Shown here in pieces: positions 9,974-23,000 of a stretch of DNA of 64,000 nt. The notes under the pieces are model-generated. The model worked only from the letters and a program-made list of their open reading frames with translations, was not told where the DNA came from and searched no databases. This stretch comes from Polytrichum commune (taxonomy: Eukaryota; Streptophyta; Polytrichopsida; Polytrichales; Polytrichaceae). A program made the position numbers and the translations under genes. The DNA is taken from the NCBI GenBank assembly GCA_950295325.1, contig OX485807.1:7008501-7072500 (forward strand), in the 5' to 3' direction. Numbering within the stretch: the first letter of the stretch is position 1; the number at the start of each line of letters is the position of its first letter.

Positions 9974-12695
9974 GTGGTACAACTTTTTGGTCTCAGAATA
10001 GTCATTTTAGGATTTTGATAGGATGTGAATTCATATCGACACTTGCAATGTGAAATGGACACTAAAGTAAGTTATTAGTGATCAATTATCCGAAATGAGC
10101 TAAGGGTGAGACATTTAGTTCATATGAAACAGTTCCAAGAGGAAGAGTCTTTTGGGCAGGGCAATAGACATGTGACCAAGTCGAAGAGACTTATGAAATC
10201 TGGCCCCAAGAGGCAAGGAAGCTAGTTCAGGGGATATAAAGGAGAAGAGGGGGAGGAGAAGGGAGTTCCTCTCGAAAAGAGAGTCTCCCTCGTCTTGCAG
10301 TTTTTGAGCGAGTCTAACTTGGGTGTGAAGCCCTTTTGAATGTACATTTTACTCTACATAATATAAGCGTGAAGCTATTTTGTCAATTCTATGTGAGAAG
10401 ATTGAATTTGTTGTGTGGGTATACGTTGTGAATTAATTGAGTCAGAGTATATTTCCTGGTTTCGGGAAGAATCCAGAGTGAAGTTGCGACGTCTTACTTC
10501 TGTGAAAGAAATAAATTAATTGTCGTGTGATTTCAATGGTGAAAGTCTATCAGTCACCGGGTTTGAATGTGAAATTCCAACGTGACTGATTGGTAGTGGT
10601 CCTCTCGGGAAGGGAGAGACAATCTCTCTACAGTTGCTGGAGTCTACCTTGTTTAATTACTCTTGGCGTGAAGCCTATTGAAGATTGTAAATCGTGTCTT
10701 ATGATTCACTCCCGGTAATGGAAATGTAAGTTCGCATTGTGAACTCATCATGTCGTCATCGGGTGAATGTGAAATTTGTCCCTTCAGTGTGTATTCGGCC
10801 ATGAGAATTGATTGGATTAATCCCACTCTATCTGATGTGAATTCAGGGTAGAAGTTTGAGAAACATCCTGTCTTCTCTTTGGAAATTCCTATACAGGTGC
10901 AAGTTGAAATCAAACATCGGTGAAAGAAGTGAATTCTATTTACCTTTGTCTTGTGATTGTCTGAGGTGAAACTGTGCGAAGCAGTTTAACCATATTATAT
11001 CCTTTGGGCTTATCTATGTGCATGAGTGGAATGAAGAATGTGAAATTCCGTGAGAGCCACTTTATGTCTTAATTCTGTAAATTTAATCAGGAGACTCCAA
11101 GCCAAATAAGTAAGTGTGTCTGGACGCCTGAGGTGATAAGTGTCTTAATTGAATGCAAGAACTTATTTCAGTGAGCAAACCCCCTTCCTTTCATGGTTGT
11201 GATGGTCGTGGTTAACTTACCGTGAATGATTGAAGTCGAACTCTCGATCAGAATGAAAATCCAGTGTCGAAAACTCATCAGCCAAAGGGAAGAGAGTAGT
11301 GGAGATCACTCGAGATGAATTCAGTATAGAAGATATCTTGAAGTCAAATCCTTAGATAACATACTTATTTGATAACTAAGGTGCTATTTGAGTGAAGGAA
11401 AATACATGTCCACACAAAGTTTGTCTGTAACTCCAAACGGATAACAACGTTATGTTTTCAGAGTAGAGATTCGTCGGTGGAAATCACTACTGAATTAAGT
11501 GTCGAGTGAGCAGGTGTAATGAGGCTCTGAAAGTTTGCCGCGATGGAGTTTGCTAAGTGGTAGTAGCAATTATCACCTTGAGAGAGAGTGCGAAGATTGT
11601 TCTGTCGAAGCACTTTGTCTGATGCACGGAATCGGTGTAGTGATTACTCACCATAATGATGTGGATAAGCTCAAATGCATTCAAAGGAAGAAGTGTTGCT
11701 GTGATAAACTTGTCGCCAATTGCGAAGAGGGGGAACGAAAAGCGTAGATGTGGCCGATCGGAGAGGAAGTCGCGCGCGCGGGAGTGAAGACTGAAAAGGA
11801 AGGAGTCGCGGGAGAAGCGTGGGTATTTAACCCATATCGTTAGGGGGAGCACTCAAAGGCAAGCATAAAAGGAGGAGCAGCCTACTCCTTAGCCGAGAAC
11901 AAGACGTTGACTTGGTTACTGGATACTAAGACTATGGCCCTCTCTATGAGACGTGACTTGACACTGGTTACTTGTGACTGTTATTGGTGACTAGACTATG
12001 GCCGTGCCGTGCAGACTATGGTCCTACCGATTAGACTCTTACGGTCCCGGTCCGGTTCAGTTCGCTTCGCTTAGACTCGGTCACTAGGTTTCTGTCACAC
12101 GTTAGACTTTTGTTAATTTTAATAATTTATTTTAATGCATTCAATTCCACTGAGATAGTGTTAAGTCTAAAACTGACTAAGGAAATAATTCATTACTGTG
12201 GTCGATAACTAATTTAATTAAATCCATCATTTAACCATAGGAGGAGTCAATTGTGAACATAATATCCTTACTGACTGTGGTGTGGCCTTTCGATACTTGG
12301 CTACTTTACTGAAGAGACTATGGTTCACCTCAAGGAGTTTTTGCCTTGGGTTTCTGAGACTATGGCGTACTCAAATGTCTATGGCTGAGCTGTGACTCCC
12401 TGAATTGCAAAACACATTATAAGAGTGATGTTACTGATGAGAGTGGGTTGTGAGGGAGTGACTGATCAATTGCATGTACTGCTGTGAGTGACCCTCAACC
12501 TTAATTAAATCAATCCTAAAACTCATTCTAGAAGTCTTTTTCCCTGTGTTTGTTGTCCTAAATACATCTTAATTCTCTTGTAATTTATCAATTAACTCAA
12601 TGGTGATCCCTAGATGCAACACCTGACACTCATTTGGCCTTCCCTGTGTGGTTTTCTTAATTGGAACCCAATCTAAAAACCTATCTACATTTTGG
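9974..12695. mobile_element. 2.7-kb sequence splitting tnp2 (insertion or defective intron)
   Basis: Interrupts the frame between GLKS (9973) and HDYHVLMQ (12696). It begins (TC)TGTGGTAC and ends TTTTGG(CA), so it can be read as a TG...CA element or as a GT-start intron whose acceptor is GG instead of AG. No clean target duplication is visible. Inside are a TATA-like GGATATAAAGG near 10230, purine-rich leader sequence after it and dozens of GTGAA words spread over 10020-11500, features that fit a long LTR. No long ORF is present. Confidence 0.5.
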
Positions 12696-13280
12696 CATGA
12701 CTACCATGTGCTTATGCAGCAAATCATGCCACTAGCACTACGAGGTCTTTTACAACCTGGTCCACGAATGGCGGTGATGAGGATTTCGAAAGTGTTCCGA
12801 AGGATATGTGGGAGTGTTTGGAACCCATTGGAGTTTGAAGCTCTTCAGGCGGACGTCGCACGGAGCATGGCACTTCTGGAGATTCATTTCCCTCCCTCAT
12901 TTTTTGACATTATGACGCATTTATTGTATCACCTTGTCGATGAATTGGACATGTGTGGTCCCGTCTCCACAAGGTGGATGTATCCTATTGAAAGATACAT
13001 GAAAACCCTAAAGCATTATGTTCGGAACATGGCAACACCGGAGGCATGCATGGCGGAGGGTTACGCGAGGGATGAATGCCTAGGTTTCATCACGGAATAT
13101 CTACACAAGTTTGAAGTGGTTGACCGTCGAGTATGGGATGCGGATGAGGAGTACGGAGTACGGAGATGCAGAGGAGGTGCTAGAAGGGGCAGGAACAAAG
13201 TACTTGATGACACCAGCATTGAGAGATGTAGCCCACCAATATGCTTTGACGAATTTATCCCTCATGGCACCTTTGCATAG
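12696..13280 (+). CDS. CACTA transposase C-terminal region (DUF4218)
   Basis: Starts with HDYHVLMQQIMPLALRGLL. The DUF4218 core follows: FPPSFFDIMTHLLYHLVDEL, then GPVSTRWMYPIERYMKTLK, where plant members usually have M-Y-P-F-E-R-(Y/F)-(M/L). It ends EFIPHGTFA with TAG at 13278-13280, directly followed by GTGAGT. In the family this domain is the C-terminal part of the tnp2 transposase. It is in line with exon 2 once the 2.7-kb interruption is removed. Confidence 0.88.
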   Translation, partial: HDYHVLMQQIMPLALRGLLQPGPRMAVMRISKVFRRICGSVWNPLEFEALQADVARSMALLEIHFPPSFFDIMTHLLYHLVDELDMCGPVSTRWMYPIERYMKTLKHYVRNMATPEACMAEGYARDECLGFITEYLHKFEVVDRRVWDADEEYGVRRCRGGARRGRNKVLDDTSIERCSPPICFDEFIPHGTFA

Positions 13281-13399
13281 GTGAGTGTGACCGTAATTTT
13301 TTTTATTGCACATTATTGTGTCAATGTGCCCTGTTATTTTGCAAAAATATGAACGCCTCTGTAAACCCCTACTGCCTGAGCGGGCGGATGAGTCCGTCA

Positions 13400-13555
13400 T
13401 GAATAATGAATGACTAGTGAATGACTAATGAGCGACTAGTGAGCGACTCGTGAATGACTATTGAATGACTTATGAGCGACTAGTTAGCGAGTGGTGAAGG
13501 ACTAGTGAATGACTTATGAGGGACTATTGAGCGACTGGTGTATGACTATTGAATG
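13400..13555. repeat. TGACTAGTGAA-type tandem repeat between transposon genes
   Basis: About 13 degenerate 11-bp units built on TGA(A/G)-TGACTA-(G/T)TGA, in the gap between the DUF4218 stop and the DUF4216 frame. The gap starts with a donor-like GTGAGT at 13281, so the array may lie in an intron. Confidence 0.75.
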
Positions 13556-14302
13556 ACTGGTTGGATGTACAGGCAATGGAAAGTGGAACAGGAGGCAAAT
13601 CCCAACATATCGGCTTTTGGAAAATGGATTAAAGACGTAGTACGCAATCACCCTGTTGACCCGAACGATGAGGATGACATGGATAGGGTTCTGATGTGCA
13701 GCAGACCGTCACAGTTAGCCACACGATATACGAGGATGAAGGCATATGGAAACCACTTTCGGGTGGAGGACCAACAGTCCAGGACATTAAAAACCTACGA
13801 TAGCGGAGTTGCCTCTGTGTTTCACATGCCCTACGAGGGTTCGGAGGAGGTGACATTGAATTATGTGGGAGTACTAAAGGATATACTAAAATTGAACTAT
13901 GGGCCAATTCGTACACCTGTCATACTTCTTAGGTGCGAGTGGATGAAGCAATTTAACAATCGGGGCAACCCAACGTATGTAAGAGATGAGGCTGGATTCA
14001 TGGTCGTGAATTTCCGCCACAGGGTTCCTCAGATGTTGGATCCGTTCATATATCCCAGCCAAGCGACTCAAGTATTTTGGTCAGACGAAGTGCGGAAACC
14101 GGGGTGGAAAGTAGTCTTGGCAAAGGAGGCACGCTCCCAAAGACATGAACAGAGCACACAAGATGTCTTCATGACCACCACCGAAGAAACGGATGGCATG
14201 CAGTTGGCAAACCATGTGCCTCCCCCGCCCACCACAGCGTCATTGGTGGGAGCCATAGAACTATCAGATTCCGATAACTCATTAGCACTAGCTAAATTTT
14301 AG
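13553..14302 (+). CDS. DUF4216 protein of the CACTA element
   Basis: A 249-codon frame ending at TAG 14300-14302. The DUF4216 region spans roughly residues 70-190: KAYGNHFRVEDQQSRTLKTYDSGV, NYVGVLKDILKLNYG, VILLRCEWMKQF and PFIYPSQATQVFWSDE. The remainder is a low-complexity tail. DUF4216 normally sits directly after DUF4218 in plant CACTA transposases or as a neighbouring ORF. The first codons overlap the tandem repeat and may not be the true start; an intron joining it to the DUF4218 exon is possible. Function beyond association with CACTA transposition is unknown. Confidence 0.85.
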   Translation: MTGWMYRQWKVEQEANPNISAFGKWIKDVVRNHPVDPNDEDDMDRVLMCSRPSQLATRYTRMKAYGNHFRVEDQQSRTLKTYDSGVASVFHMPYEGSEEVTLNYVGVLKDILKLNYGPIRTPVILLRCEWMKQFNNRGNPTYVRDEAGFMVVNFRHRVPQMLDPFIYPSQATQVFWSDEVRKPGWKVVLAKEARSQRHEQSTQDVFMTTTEETDGMQLANHVPPPPTTASLVGAIELSDSDNSLALAKF

Positions 14303-15208
14303 GTGTTTGTTTTTACAGAAGCCTAGCTGGGGTCACAAATGTCCTTAGTGGTTGTATTTAACAATATTGTGACTGAACTACAACTCCACTATGACTAAGA
14401 CGTCCACGTCATCGAGTACGTGGCATGATAAATGAAAAAGATTGTTCTTGCCCAGTGCCCTCCATTGAACACATGATTTCAGACCTGCATCATATGTGCA
14501 CATTGGCAATGTATATCTTCCATATATGTACTTGCAATCTGTTGGAGAGTCATGGTTAAGTATGGGTTAGTGAAGGGCAACACAGAAATGACTGCACAGT
14601 TGCTATGTGAGAGTTGTTTTGGCACGTCACACCGGCATGGATGAGTTGGACGATGAATAACTAACCTTTCACCAAAAGTTGCACATGTCATCCACGAGTC
14701 ATTTCAGTAACTGAACAATGACTAAACGCTTGTACACGTCATCCCAATCTTGGCGGGCGTGTGAGTCAGTCATTGAGCTCGAAATTCGTAGTCATTCTTT
14801 TGACAGGTCACTATTATCGAGAATAATTTTCACTCAATTAATTCCTAATTTCCACGTCATTAGAGGGATGTAAGTGCCACATCACATATTTGTGTTATTT
14901 TTAAATAATAGTAAACCCGTAGTCGTTAAATCACGACCAGATAATGACTAACAGTCAGCCACGTCAAGATATTCTATCCACGTCATACACGAATGGATGT
15001 AGTGGATGAAATTTGTTAGACATAAAATGAGTATGTTGTGCGGTCGTCAACAGAGTTCATCTTTAGTCATTTAAATGACTAAACAATGACTCACATGTTA
15101 GCCACGTCACACAAGGTGACTTCATCAGGCATCACAGTCGTTTAATGAGTTGTTTAGGACACTGAGTCATTGATACCCTGGTTGGAATGGACAAGGTTTG
15201 TTGTAGTG
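14303..15208. other. 3' noncoding region and right terminus of the CACTA element
   Basis: No gene. Many TGACTAA and AGTCGTT words and several CACGTCA words occur between 14690 and 15130, consistent with CACTA subterminal repeats. The terminus at about 15195-15208 reads TTTGTTGTAGTG, the reverse complement of CACTACAACAAA, a typical plant CACTA TIR. The matching left TIR was not found, and the Copia coding sequence resumes directly after 15208. Confidence 0.7.
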
Positions 15209-15209
15209 C

Positions 15210-16958
15210 CTTGCCCCGACTGCCAAACCAGCTAAACGAGCCACACCAGCTAAAACGACCACTAAACCAGCCCCTAGACCTAAGACACCTAGACCAAAGA
15301 CCATTAAGCTGAAAATACACTATACGGCCGAATCGTTGGATTCGGACCCTGGAACTCTAGAAGAGGCCCAATCCAGGGCAGACTGGCCCATGTGGCAACA
15401 GGCCCTAGAGGCAAAATATAATTCACTTCGGAAACACAAGGTGTTTGGTCCGACAGTGAATAACTTGGACAAGCATCCAATAGGACACAGATTGATATTC
15501 ACAAGGAAATTTGATGCAAGCGGGGCCATTACAAGATACAAGGTACGTCTAGTCGCTCAAGGTTTTTCACAAAGACTAGGGGTCGATTTTGACCAAACCT
15601 ATTCTCCTGTAATGGACACTATATCTTTTAGATTCTTGCTTGCATTAACTGTTCAATTATCATTGCATATATATCTCTTGGATGTTGTCACAGCCTATTT
15701 GCATGGTGTCTTAGACACAAAACTGTTTATTGTACCGCCACCTGGCTTTATGCGGTCCATACCCGCGGCCATACCCGGCAAGCACACGGGTTTGCAGATA
15801 ATGAAAGCTTTATACGGACTGAAGCAGGCCGGGAGGACCTGGTACCACCATTTGTGCAATTATCTGATTTCTAAAGGTTTCGTTCATAACCCGACCTTAC
15901 CGTGTATATTTACTTTGGTAAATGCTAATGGTTTTATCATAGTGGCAGTTTACGTCGATGATCTAAACATAATTGGTATGCCTGAATTATGCAAGTACAC
16001 TCAAGATCTACTGGTACAACATTTTGACATGAAAATATTAGGAAAAACAACATATTGCCTAGGGCTGCAGATTCAGCACTTTGAGGATGGTAGTATTTTG
16101 TTACATCAGCAGGCATATATCCAGAAATTACTAAAAAGTTTTAATATGGATCAAGCCCATTCGTTGGCTACCCCTATGATAGGTAGAAATAAGATTAGGG
16201 AAGACCCCTATCATCCTCGTGAGGAGGAGGAGGAGGTTATTGATAAAAAGAAATACCTCACGGCTATAGGGGCATTCACCTATCTTACTACGCATACTAG
16301 GCCGGATATTGACTTTGCTACTAGCATGCTTGCTAGACATAGCCAAAATCCTACTGCTAGGCATTGGAATGGAGTAAAACACTTATTAAGGTACTTACGG
16401 GGAACCGAAGACTTAGGTTTGTTTTACAGAAAATGCCAAAATCAAGAAATTACAGGTTATGCCGATTCAAGCTTCAACACGGACGAGATTGCAGGCAAGT
16501 CCCAAACGGGATACATATTCATCCGAGACGGAGCCCCGATTTCGTGGAAGTCAGTAAAGCAAACAGTTACTGCTACATCAACTAACCACGCTAAGTTACT
16601 GGCGTTCCATGAAGCTGCTAGGGAAGCAATTTGGCTACGAACTTTGGAGGGCATCATCACTAAGCAATGCAATATCAAGACTCAAGAGAAACCAACAGTG
16701 ATATATGAGGACAATGCCTCATGTGTGAGGCAAATGCAATCAGGTTTCATTAAAGCTGATAGGACAAAGCATATTAGCCCTCATATATTCAACTTCTCTC
16801 AAGACTTAGTTGAGAGTGGTCAAATAGAAATCAGAAAGATAGAATCTGAAAATAACATAGCAGATATGCTAACTAAAACACTCCCAGCCTATAAGCACAA
16901 GAAACTTGTAGAGGCTGCAGGTATGAGATCATTTTCTGATCTTAACCGAAATGAATGA
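15210..16958 (+). pseudogene. Copia polyprotein: reverse transcriptase and RNase H (5'-truncated)
   Basis: The frame begins directly after the CACTA terminus in a Lys/Pro/Thr-rich linker and runs to TGA 16956-16958. Counting from Met 15336, the RT starts with the WPMWQQALEAKYNSL region. It has LVAQGFSQRLGVDF near 75, the palm block LLDVVTAYLHG near 115 (the first Asp of the catalytic triad) and the YVDD box at 206-209. RNase H includes GYADSSFNTDEIAGKSQTG near 380 and ends KTLPAYKHKKL. Gag, protease and integrase are missing because the CACTA element cut the Copia element. RT and RNase H look uninterrupted, so the copy is fairly young. Copies RNA to DNA in cytoplasmic particles. Confidence 0.95.
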
Positions 16959-17029
16959 CACTCTTTTCTTTACTGAGGTTTTATCCCATTGGGTTTTACT
17001 TAGTAAAGTTTTTAACGAGGTCATCTCTA

Positions 17030-17366
17030 GGTTGAGGAGGAGTGTTGTAGAGGTAGGCATCTACATCCTAGACGTAGACAGCCACGTAGCAACCTCGAGA
17101 TTAGCAAAGGCTTAATTAGAAGTCTCCAGCTCTAATTAGCCTGGTCCAGGGTCCGAGGAGGAGCTGGATGCTTATCTCAACTACCGAGCATTAAGGAGGG
17201 AAGCCGCCGTTTGAACTACGAAGTCAGGAGTATCTTTCAGAGGCTTTATGACTACTATGTACACACTTATAGTATATAAGGAGGCCTCTCCTTGAGGACC
17301 TCCACTTCTTGTTTTTGCACCGTTATGATGTTGCTCTGACCACCTGATTTCTCTCCCTTTATAACA
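17030..17366 (+). repeat. Polypurine tract and 3' LTR of the Copia element
   Basis: GGTTGAGGAGGAG directly precedes TGTTGTAGAGG at 17043; the LTR then runs to TTTATAACA at 17366, giving TGTT...AACA ends and about 324 bp. A TATA-like TATAGTATATAAGG lies near 17270. The next five bases (ATGTG, 17367-17371) may be the target duplication. The insertion is in an older Ty3 sequence that starts at 17372. Confidence 0.75.
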
Positions 17367-17371
17367 ATGTG

Positions 17372-17930
17372 CTCACCATTTCACCAAGTACTCCTTTGTG
17401 CATTTTGTTTCCTTTTCACTTGGGCTTCCTACATTTGAGGATGCCCTCTTACCTCATGTTCCAAATGACCTCGACAAGGTCGGAAGGTGGCCTACTCACT
17501 TGCTTGTGATCGGGCCACAAGGTGTATTCCGTAAATGGCTTTAGTAATGAGACATGAAATGTTAGATGCACTTTGATCTCGGGCGGTAATTCCAACTTAT
17601 ATATGTCCTTGAACATTTGTTCCACAATGGGAAACGGAGCTCCAATTTTGGACATGAACTTTGGAGTAAGGCTTTCCCCAAGGTGAAGTTGTCCACATTC
17701 AACAACACCTTATTGGCCCACCTCATACTCCACTTCGCATCTTCCGGCATTGACTTGCACTTCGTAGCACCTTCGGGCTTTCTCCACCAACAACTTGCCT
17801 CCAAGGATGATGGTGAAGTGGCTCCAGAGGTGGAACTCGTCTGCAGCAATTCGGGATGCGCATCGGTTTTCCAAGGCTAACTTCGCCGACACCAAGTTTC
17901 TAGAATGGCTGAATCGGGCAACATGGTGGG
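17372..17930 (-). pseudogene. Ty3/gypsy integrase C-terminal remnant
   Basis: Minus-strand fragment related to Gypsy 1 (20938-21350). It includes KLELPPEIKVH-x-TFHVSLLKPF, the integrase tail typical of Ty3 elements, and a RCYEVQVNAG segment. Frames are broken. The Copia 3' LTR abuts its left edge, so the Copia element probably inserted into this copy. Confidence 0.8.
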
Positions 17931-19026
17931 CTCAGGTTAGTGTTGATCTTAAAATTTATGATGTCATTTGACTGTGCTCTAGGGCACTGCCATTAACGGG
18001 ACTGCTAAGGGCGGGGGTTGGGTAGAGAGGGTTTATGGGCCAGAAATGGTCGGGTGAGAGGGTAGACCGAGACATGGAAGAGGAGAGCAAAAGCCCCACT
18101 AAGGCAGTGCATCGAGGGTGCTGATGAGAGAGGGAGTTGTGGAAAGGGTGGCAAGCTATAAGACAAAATCTAATTTTTTAACATTGTGTGGTGTGCATGG
18201 CCTCAACAGACGAGTTCTGATGTCTCTTCTGAGTTCGGACGAGTTCCGCAGTGGAGGATGACGAGCTCTTCTCGGGTGTTCTCACAAACCTGGGGGAGAA
18301 TATTAACTACAATCCCGATGGCGAAGATCCTATCTTGACTATCTTCGATTACGTGGAGGCCATGAGGTGTCAGCTCTGGGAGATTGCCTTCTTCATAGAG
18401 TTGGGTGGATATGAGCCCAAGATGAGTGCTCATATTTGTTTTATGTTTAGGATCTACTTAGAATTGCATTTGGAGTGTTGTTAAAACAATCAAAAGTATA
18501 AAAATAGTGAGGCTTGGTGTGGATTTATGTTTAGGCCTTAAGCCATTTTGTGTGGTGAATTAGAAGCTTAGTGACATTAGGGAGTGTTTTGATTAGAGGA
18601 GTAGTGCTTGATGAGGCAAGGGGAAATGCCTTTGATTTAAATGTTTGAATTATAACATGTTCTTGTTGGTTTAGGGGGTGAGGGTTTAGTGGATAGGATA
18701 AGGTCCTACTAAGAAGGAGAGGATTAGAAGGTTGTGGTCTTGGGTGCACCTTCCTTCACTCCTATCCTCTCAACCTTCTCCTCTCTTTCCTCATTCCATT
18801 TCTCTCTTCAATTCTCTTTCTCTTCTCCTCTCTCTCTCGCTCTCTTCTCTAGGAAGTTGAGCTCTTAGAGCTCGGGAAAAAATGTGGAATTAGGTAGGGG
18901 ACTTAGTGGGATTAGTGGAATTAGGTAGGTGAATTAGGGGGAGGCCTTGGAGAAGCTCTCTTTTGTTCATTTTCTGGTTTTTGTGGTTGAGGGTGGAGAA
19001 GCTTAGTTAGAAGTAGCCGCAGCTAA
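17931..19026. other. Older LTR-like sequence left of Gypsy 1
   Basis: No gene recognised; a 77-codon plus frame at 18251-18484 has no family I can name. A CT-rich stretch lies at about 18768-18855. Together with 26002-26536 it reads, in reverse order, like the LTR at 60821-62796: CT-rich block, GGAATTAGGTAGG block, GGAGCTGGGTTTATGAAGG block, then an end in TTTGGCCTCACA. Confidence 0.55.
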
Positions 19027-20000
19027 TGTCGCAACCCTTGCTAGCCCCCCTTGACAATCTTGCCGATTTTCAATTCTAGCAAAGGTTACGAGCACTAACC
19101 ATTCGCATTCCGCCATGCTAATGGTTAGCTCCTCCTACCCCGGACCTTATAGTTCATAGGAGGGAACCAACCCTCCTACTTTGCTTTCGGGACTCACCCC
19201 TTAATCGGTAACTCATTTCTTGGATGTGGACTTCCATCCATGGAAGTCCAATCCTATGTTGATCATCGCGTTGCCGGAGCAACACTACAACAACCCGAAC
19301 CATACTAGGCAACTATGGCCTCACAATGGGCCAATGCCCATGGAGGCCGTGCCGTTCGGCCTCGGGTGGGTGAGGCCACACCACCTCACCCATATAAGCC
19401 TCTAGGACTTCACGCGGGGCCCCTACCCCACCGTCAACCAACCTCTTGTCTCTCCACCAAGAGTTGGGGCCAAGTGGACATTCTCCCTTAGCCGCTGGGC
19501 TAAGAAGCCTCTAGCAGCTTCAGACCATCATAACTTCCTTGTATGATGTCCGAGGCTAGCAACCAACCACTCCATCTTCATCTACGTTTCACGTAGATGC
19601 CGATGGACTCCTCACTTGCCCCATTTGGGCAAGTTATGAGGACGTTATGCCTCTTTGAACCTTGGCAGTCCCGGGAGTCACTCCCAGGCACTGCTGCACC
19701 AGGGCGCTGTCCCGGGACAGCGCCCCACTCAAATGGCCATAACTCCTAGCTCACACCTCCGATTGAGGTGTTCTTGAGCATTCTAGAATCACCACGCCAT
19801 GAGCTACGCATAGCTCATGGCCTTACCCTTGTGCCTCCTAGTCTCCGTGGGTGGGAGGCGTTCCCAACGCCCGGGGCCCTCACCCACACTAGGATCACTT
19901 GGGCCCTCTCACCAATGGCGCCACAAGTCCCGGGTGTCACTCCGGGGTCCCCCTTGTGCCCATGGTGTTTCGGGCACTCCTTATGGAGAGGTGCGCGACA
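19027..20000 (-). repeat. 3' LTR of Gypsy 1
   Basis: 974 bp. In plus orientation it starts TGTCGCAACCC and ends GTGCGCGACA. Any open frame across it repeats in every LTR copy of the window and is not a gene. Confidence 0.95.
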
Positions 20001-23000
20001 CTCACCCCCACCAAACGGAGTCGATGCCCTCATCGACTATACTTTTAGTCGGCACACCAATTCTCAAGTTGCCATCCTCTATGGTGCGGCATTGTGTTTA
20101 CCTTAGGGCGCGACCCCCACAATGCATCTTCAAATTTGGCATGGTCCCAAAGGTGTCGTTCCTAGGTGGTCCGTTAGCGACCTTGGATCTCTCATCCAAG
20201 GACCTAACCTATACTAGACCCACCTACTTTGGGACTCACTTGGGTTGCCCCTCCTTTGGGGCCTCCCCCGTTAGGCTCCACTAGCCTAACATGACACATC
20301 TAGGCGAGACCTCAACGCTTCCACTAAGTTGTCTCGGTTGCAACTCCGAGATGGCTTTCCATTGTTAAGCCACGCCTCGATCGCACGGGGGTGATGCCAA
20401 GTCCCGCCCGACTCGGTTCCCACTTTGCTCTTTCGAGACATGGGTTCATGACTCCCATGCGCCAACTCTTGTTAGCTCGCGGGTAGCACTTTTATGAGCA
20501 CGCGCCATCACCTTGTCCCCGCCCGGACAAGCCCACAACTAAGAAGTTTCTTGGTTTTATCCAAGGCCCGTCCAAGCCATGGCCCCCAATTACTCGGCTT
20601 ACCCAACCTAGTTTGGCATGTCTATTCCCCCTCTTCCATTAACCAAGCACAAGTACAAGACTAGGACCTCATCTCATACTTTTCTCTTTGCACCACTAAA
20701 GTTTGGATTTTATTCCCTCAAGCCAAAGAACAAGTTCATGTTGTGGAGTAATTAACCTCGAAGCTAAGTATGCTACTAGCGTCTCTCCCCCACTAAAGGA
20801 GATTGATGTCCTCATCAATGCCTACGCTTCATTTTATTGGAATCCTTCGCCTTAGTTTCTTCAAAGTGCTTTACCAATTCCTTGGCGTTCATCATGTCTC
20901 TTGCCGCTACCCAAACGACTTCTTTCTCATGGTATCCTCACCATTTCACCAAGTACTCCTTTGTACATTGTCTTTCCTTTTCATTTGGGCTTCCTACACT
21001 TGAGGATACCCTCCTACCTCATGTTCCAAATGAAGTCCACAAGGTCGGGAGGTGGCCTAATCACTTGCTTGTGATCGGGCCACAAGGTGTCGTCCTTAAA
21101 TGGCTTTAGGAATGAGACATGAAATGTCGGATGCACTTTGATCTCCGGCGGTAATTCCAACTTATACATGTCCTTGAACACTTGTTCCACAATGGAAAAC
21201 GAAGCTCCAATTTTGGACATGAACTTTTGGAGTAAGGCCTTTGGGCAAGGTGAAGTTGTCCACATTCAACAACACCTTATTGGCCCACCTCATACTCCAC
21301 TTCGCGTCTTCCGGCATTGATTTGCACTCCGTAGCACCTTCGGGCTTTCTCCACCAACAACTTGGTCATCTCCAAGACTTGTTTACCATCCTTGGCCAAG
21401 TCCTCACCATCTAGGTTGAACTCTAGTGCTAAATGTGCCCCCTCGAGAGCTAGGTTAATAGGTTGGAGCGCATCCACTCCATAAGCCACCACGAAAGACC
21501 ACCCCTTGGTAGCCAAGTGCGTGGCTACATTGCAATTACACTCCGCTCGACCCACATAGTCCACCCAATCTCCTTGGTCCGCCCCCACCAAGTTCCTCAA
21601 GTATTGCTTCAAGACTCCATTCACACGCTCCGCTTCCCCATCCATTTGGGAATGCAAGGTCGTGCTAAACATTAGTTTCATTCCGACCTCCTTAGAGGAA
21701 TGCATTGAAAATGCACTTGTGAACTTTGGATCTTGATCCCACACAATCACTCTTGGCAACCCGTGGTGCCTCAACCATCCTTTGAGAAAAGGCTATGCGG
21801 TCTCCAACGCGGTGGCGGTTCCCACAATCGGCACCATGTGTGCCAACTTGGCAAACCGGTATACCATCAACAAGATGGCATCATACCCATGTGACTCCGG
21901 CAAACTTGCCATCAAGTCCATGCACATACTATGCCATGGCGCCGACGGGATAGGCAACGGTTGCAAGAAACCGCCTTGCTTTTGGTAAGAGGCTCGGTTC
22001 ACTTGGCACTTTAATTCAAGCCTTCACAAAGTGGGCTATATCTTCCTTTTATGCACCACCAATGGTAACTCCATGACACCATTCTATGGTGGTTTTTTCT
22101 TTCTCCTCTATGGCCGGCAATAGGACTATCACATTCTTCCTTCAAAACCGATAGCCTTTACTTGCCTTGTGGCACATACACCCAACTTTGTTTGCACTTG
22201 AACAATCCGTCCACCAACTTAACCTCTTTGAGCACCTTGCTCTTGCGAAGCTCACCTAAAAGTTTTCGTGCCTCGGGGTAGTTAATTTACCCCTCCCGTA
22301 TCTTGCATCACAAGTTTCCTTCGCCGGCACACATTAGCCACAAGGTTTGGATGGTTCTCATTGCTTGGAACTCTTCCCGTCTACTTAGCGCATCCGGCAC
22401 CACATTTCCACGGTCCGGTTTGTGGACCAAATCCACCTTCATAAGCGCCAAACTATCATGCCACCGCAATGACTTGGCGCTCACTTGCGATTGAATGTCA
22501 AAATTCTTTTAGGACACATTGTCCATGTAGACCTTTGATTTGTGCGACCCCAAATAGTGTCGCCACATCTTCAAGCAATGCACTACTGCAAAAAAGTTCT
22601 TTGTCATGAGTTGGTTGTCTTCTTTGACAACCATCGAGCTTCATGCTCGCATATGCAATGGCCATCCATCTTACATTAACAATACACCATTGGCACAGTT
22701 ACTTGCCCCCATATGCACCTCAAAAGGTTTGTCAAACTCCACGAACTTGAGCACGGGCGGCAAAGAGAACTTGGTCTTAAGCTCCCCAAAGACTTGGTTG
22801 CAAGGCTCATCCCAATTGTGGGATAGCCATTTCTTCCACAAGTCGGATAAGGTCGGATAACCATCGAGCTTAATGCTCTCATATGCAATGGCCATCCATC
22901 TTACATTAACCATCCGCCAATGGCAAAGTCACTCGCCCCCCATATGCACCTCAAAAGGTTTTTCAATCTCCGCGAACTTGAACACGGGTGGCAAAGAGGA

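Noticed and set aside
19768-20106. Recurrent open frame (MFLSILESPRHELR...) also at 25764, 29848, 35918, 37055-38098 and 58839
   Set aside because: It lies entirely within the LTR of the Ty3 family and recurs only because the LTR does; it has no independent coding evidence.
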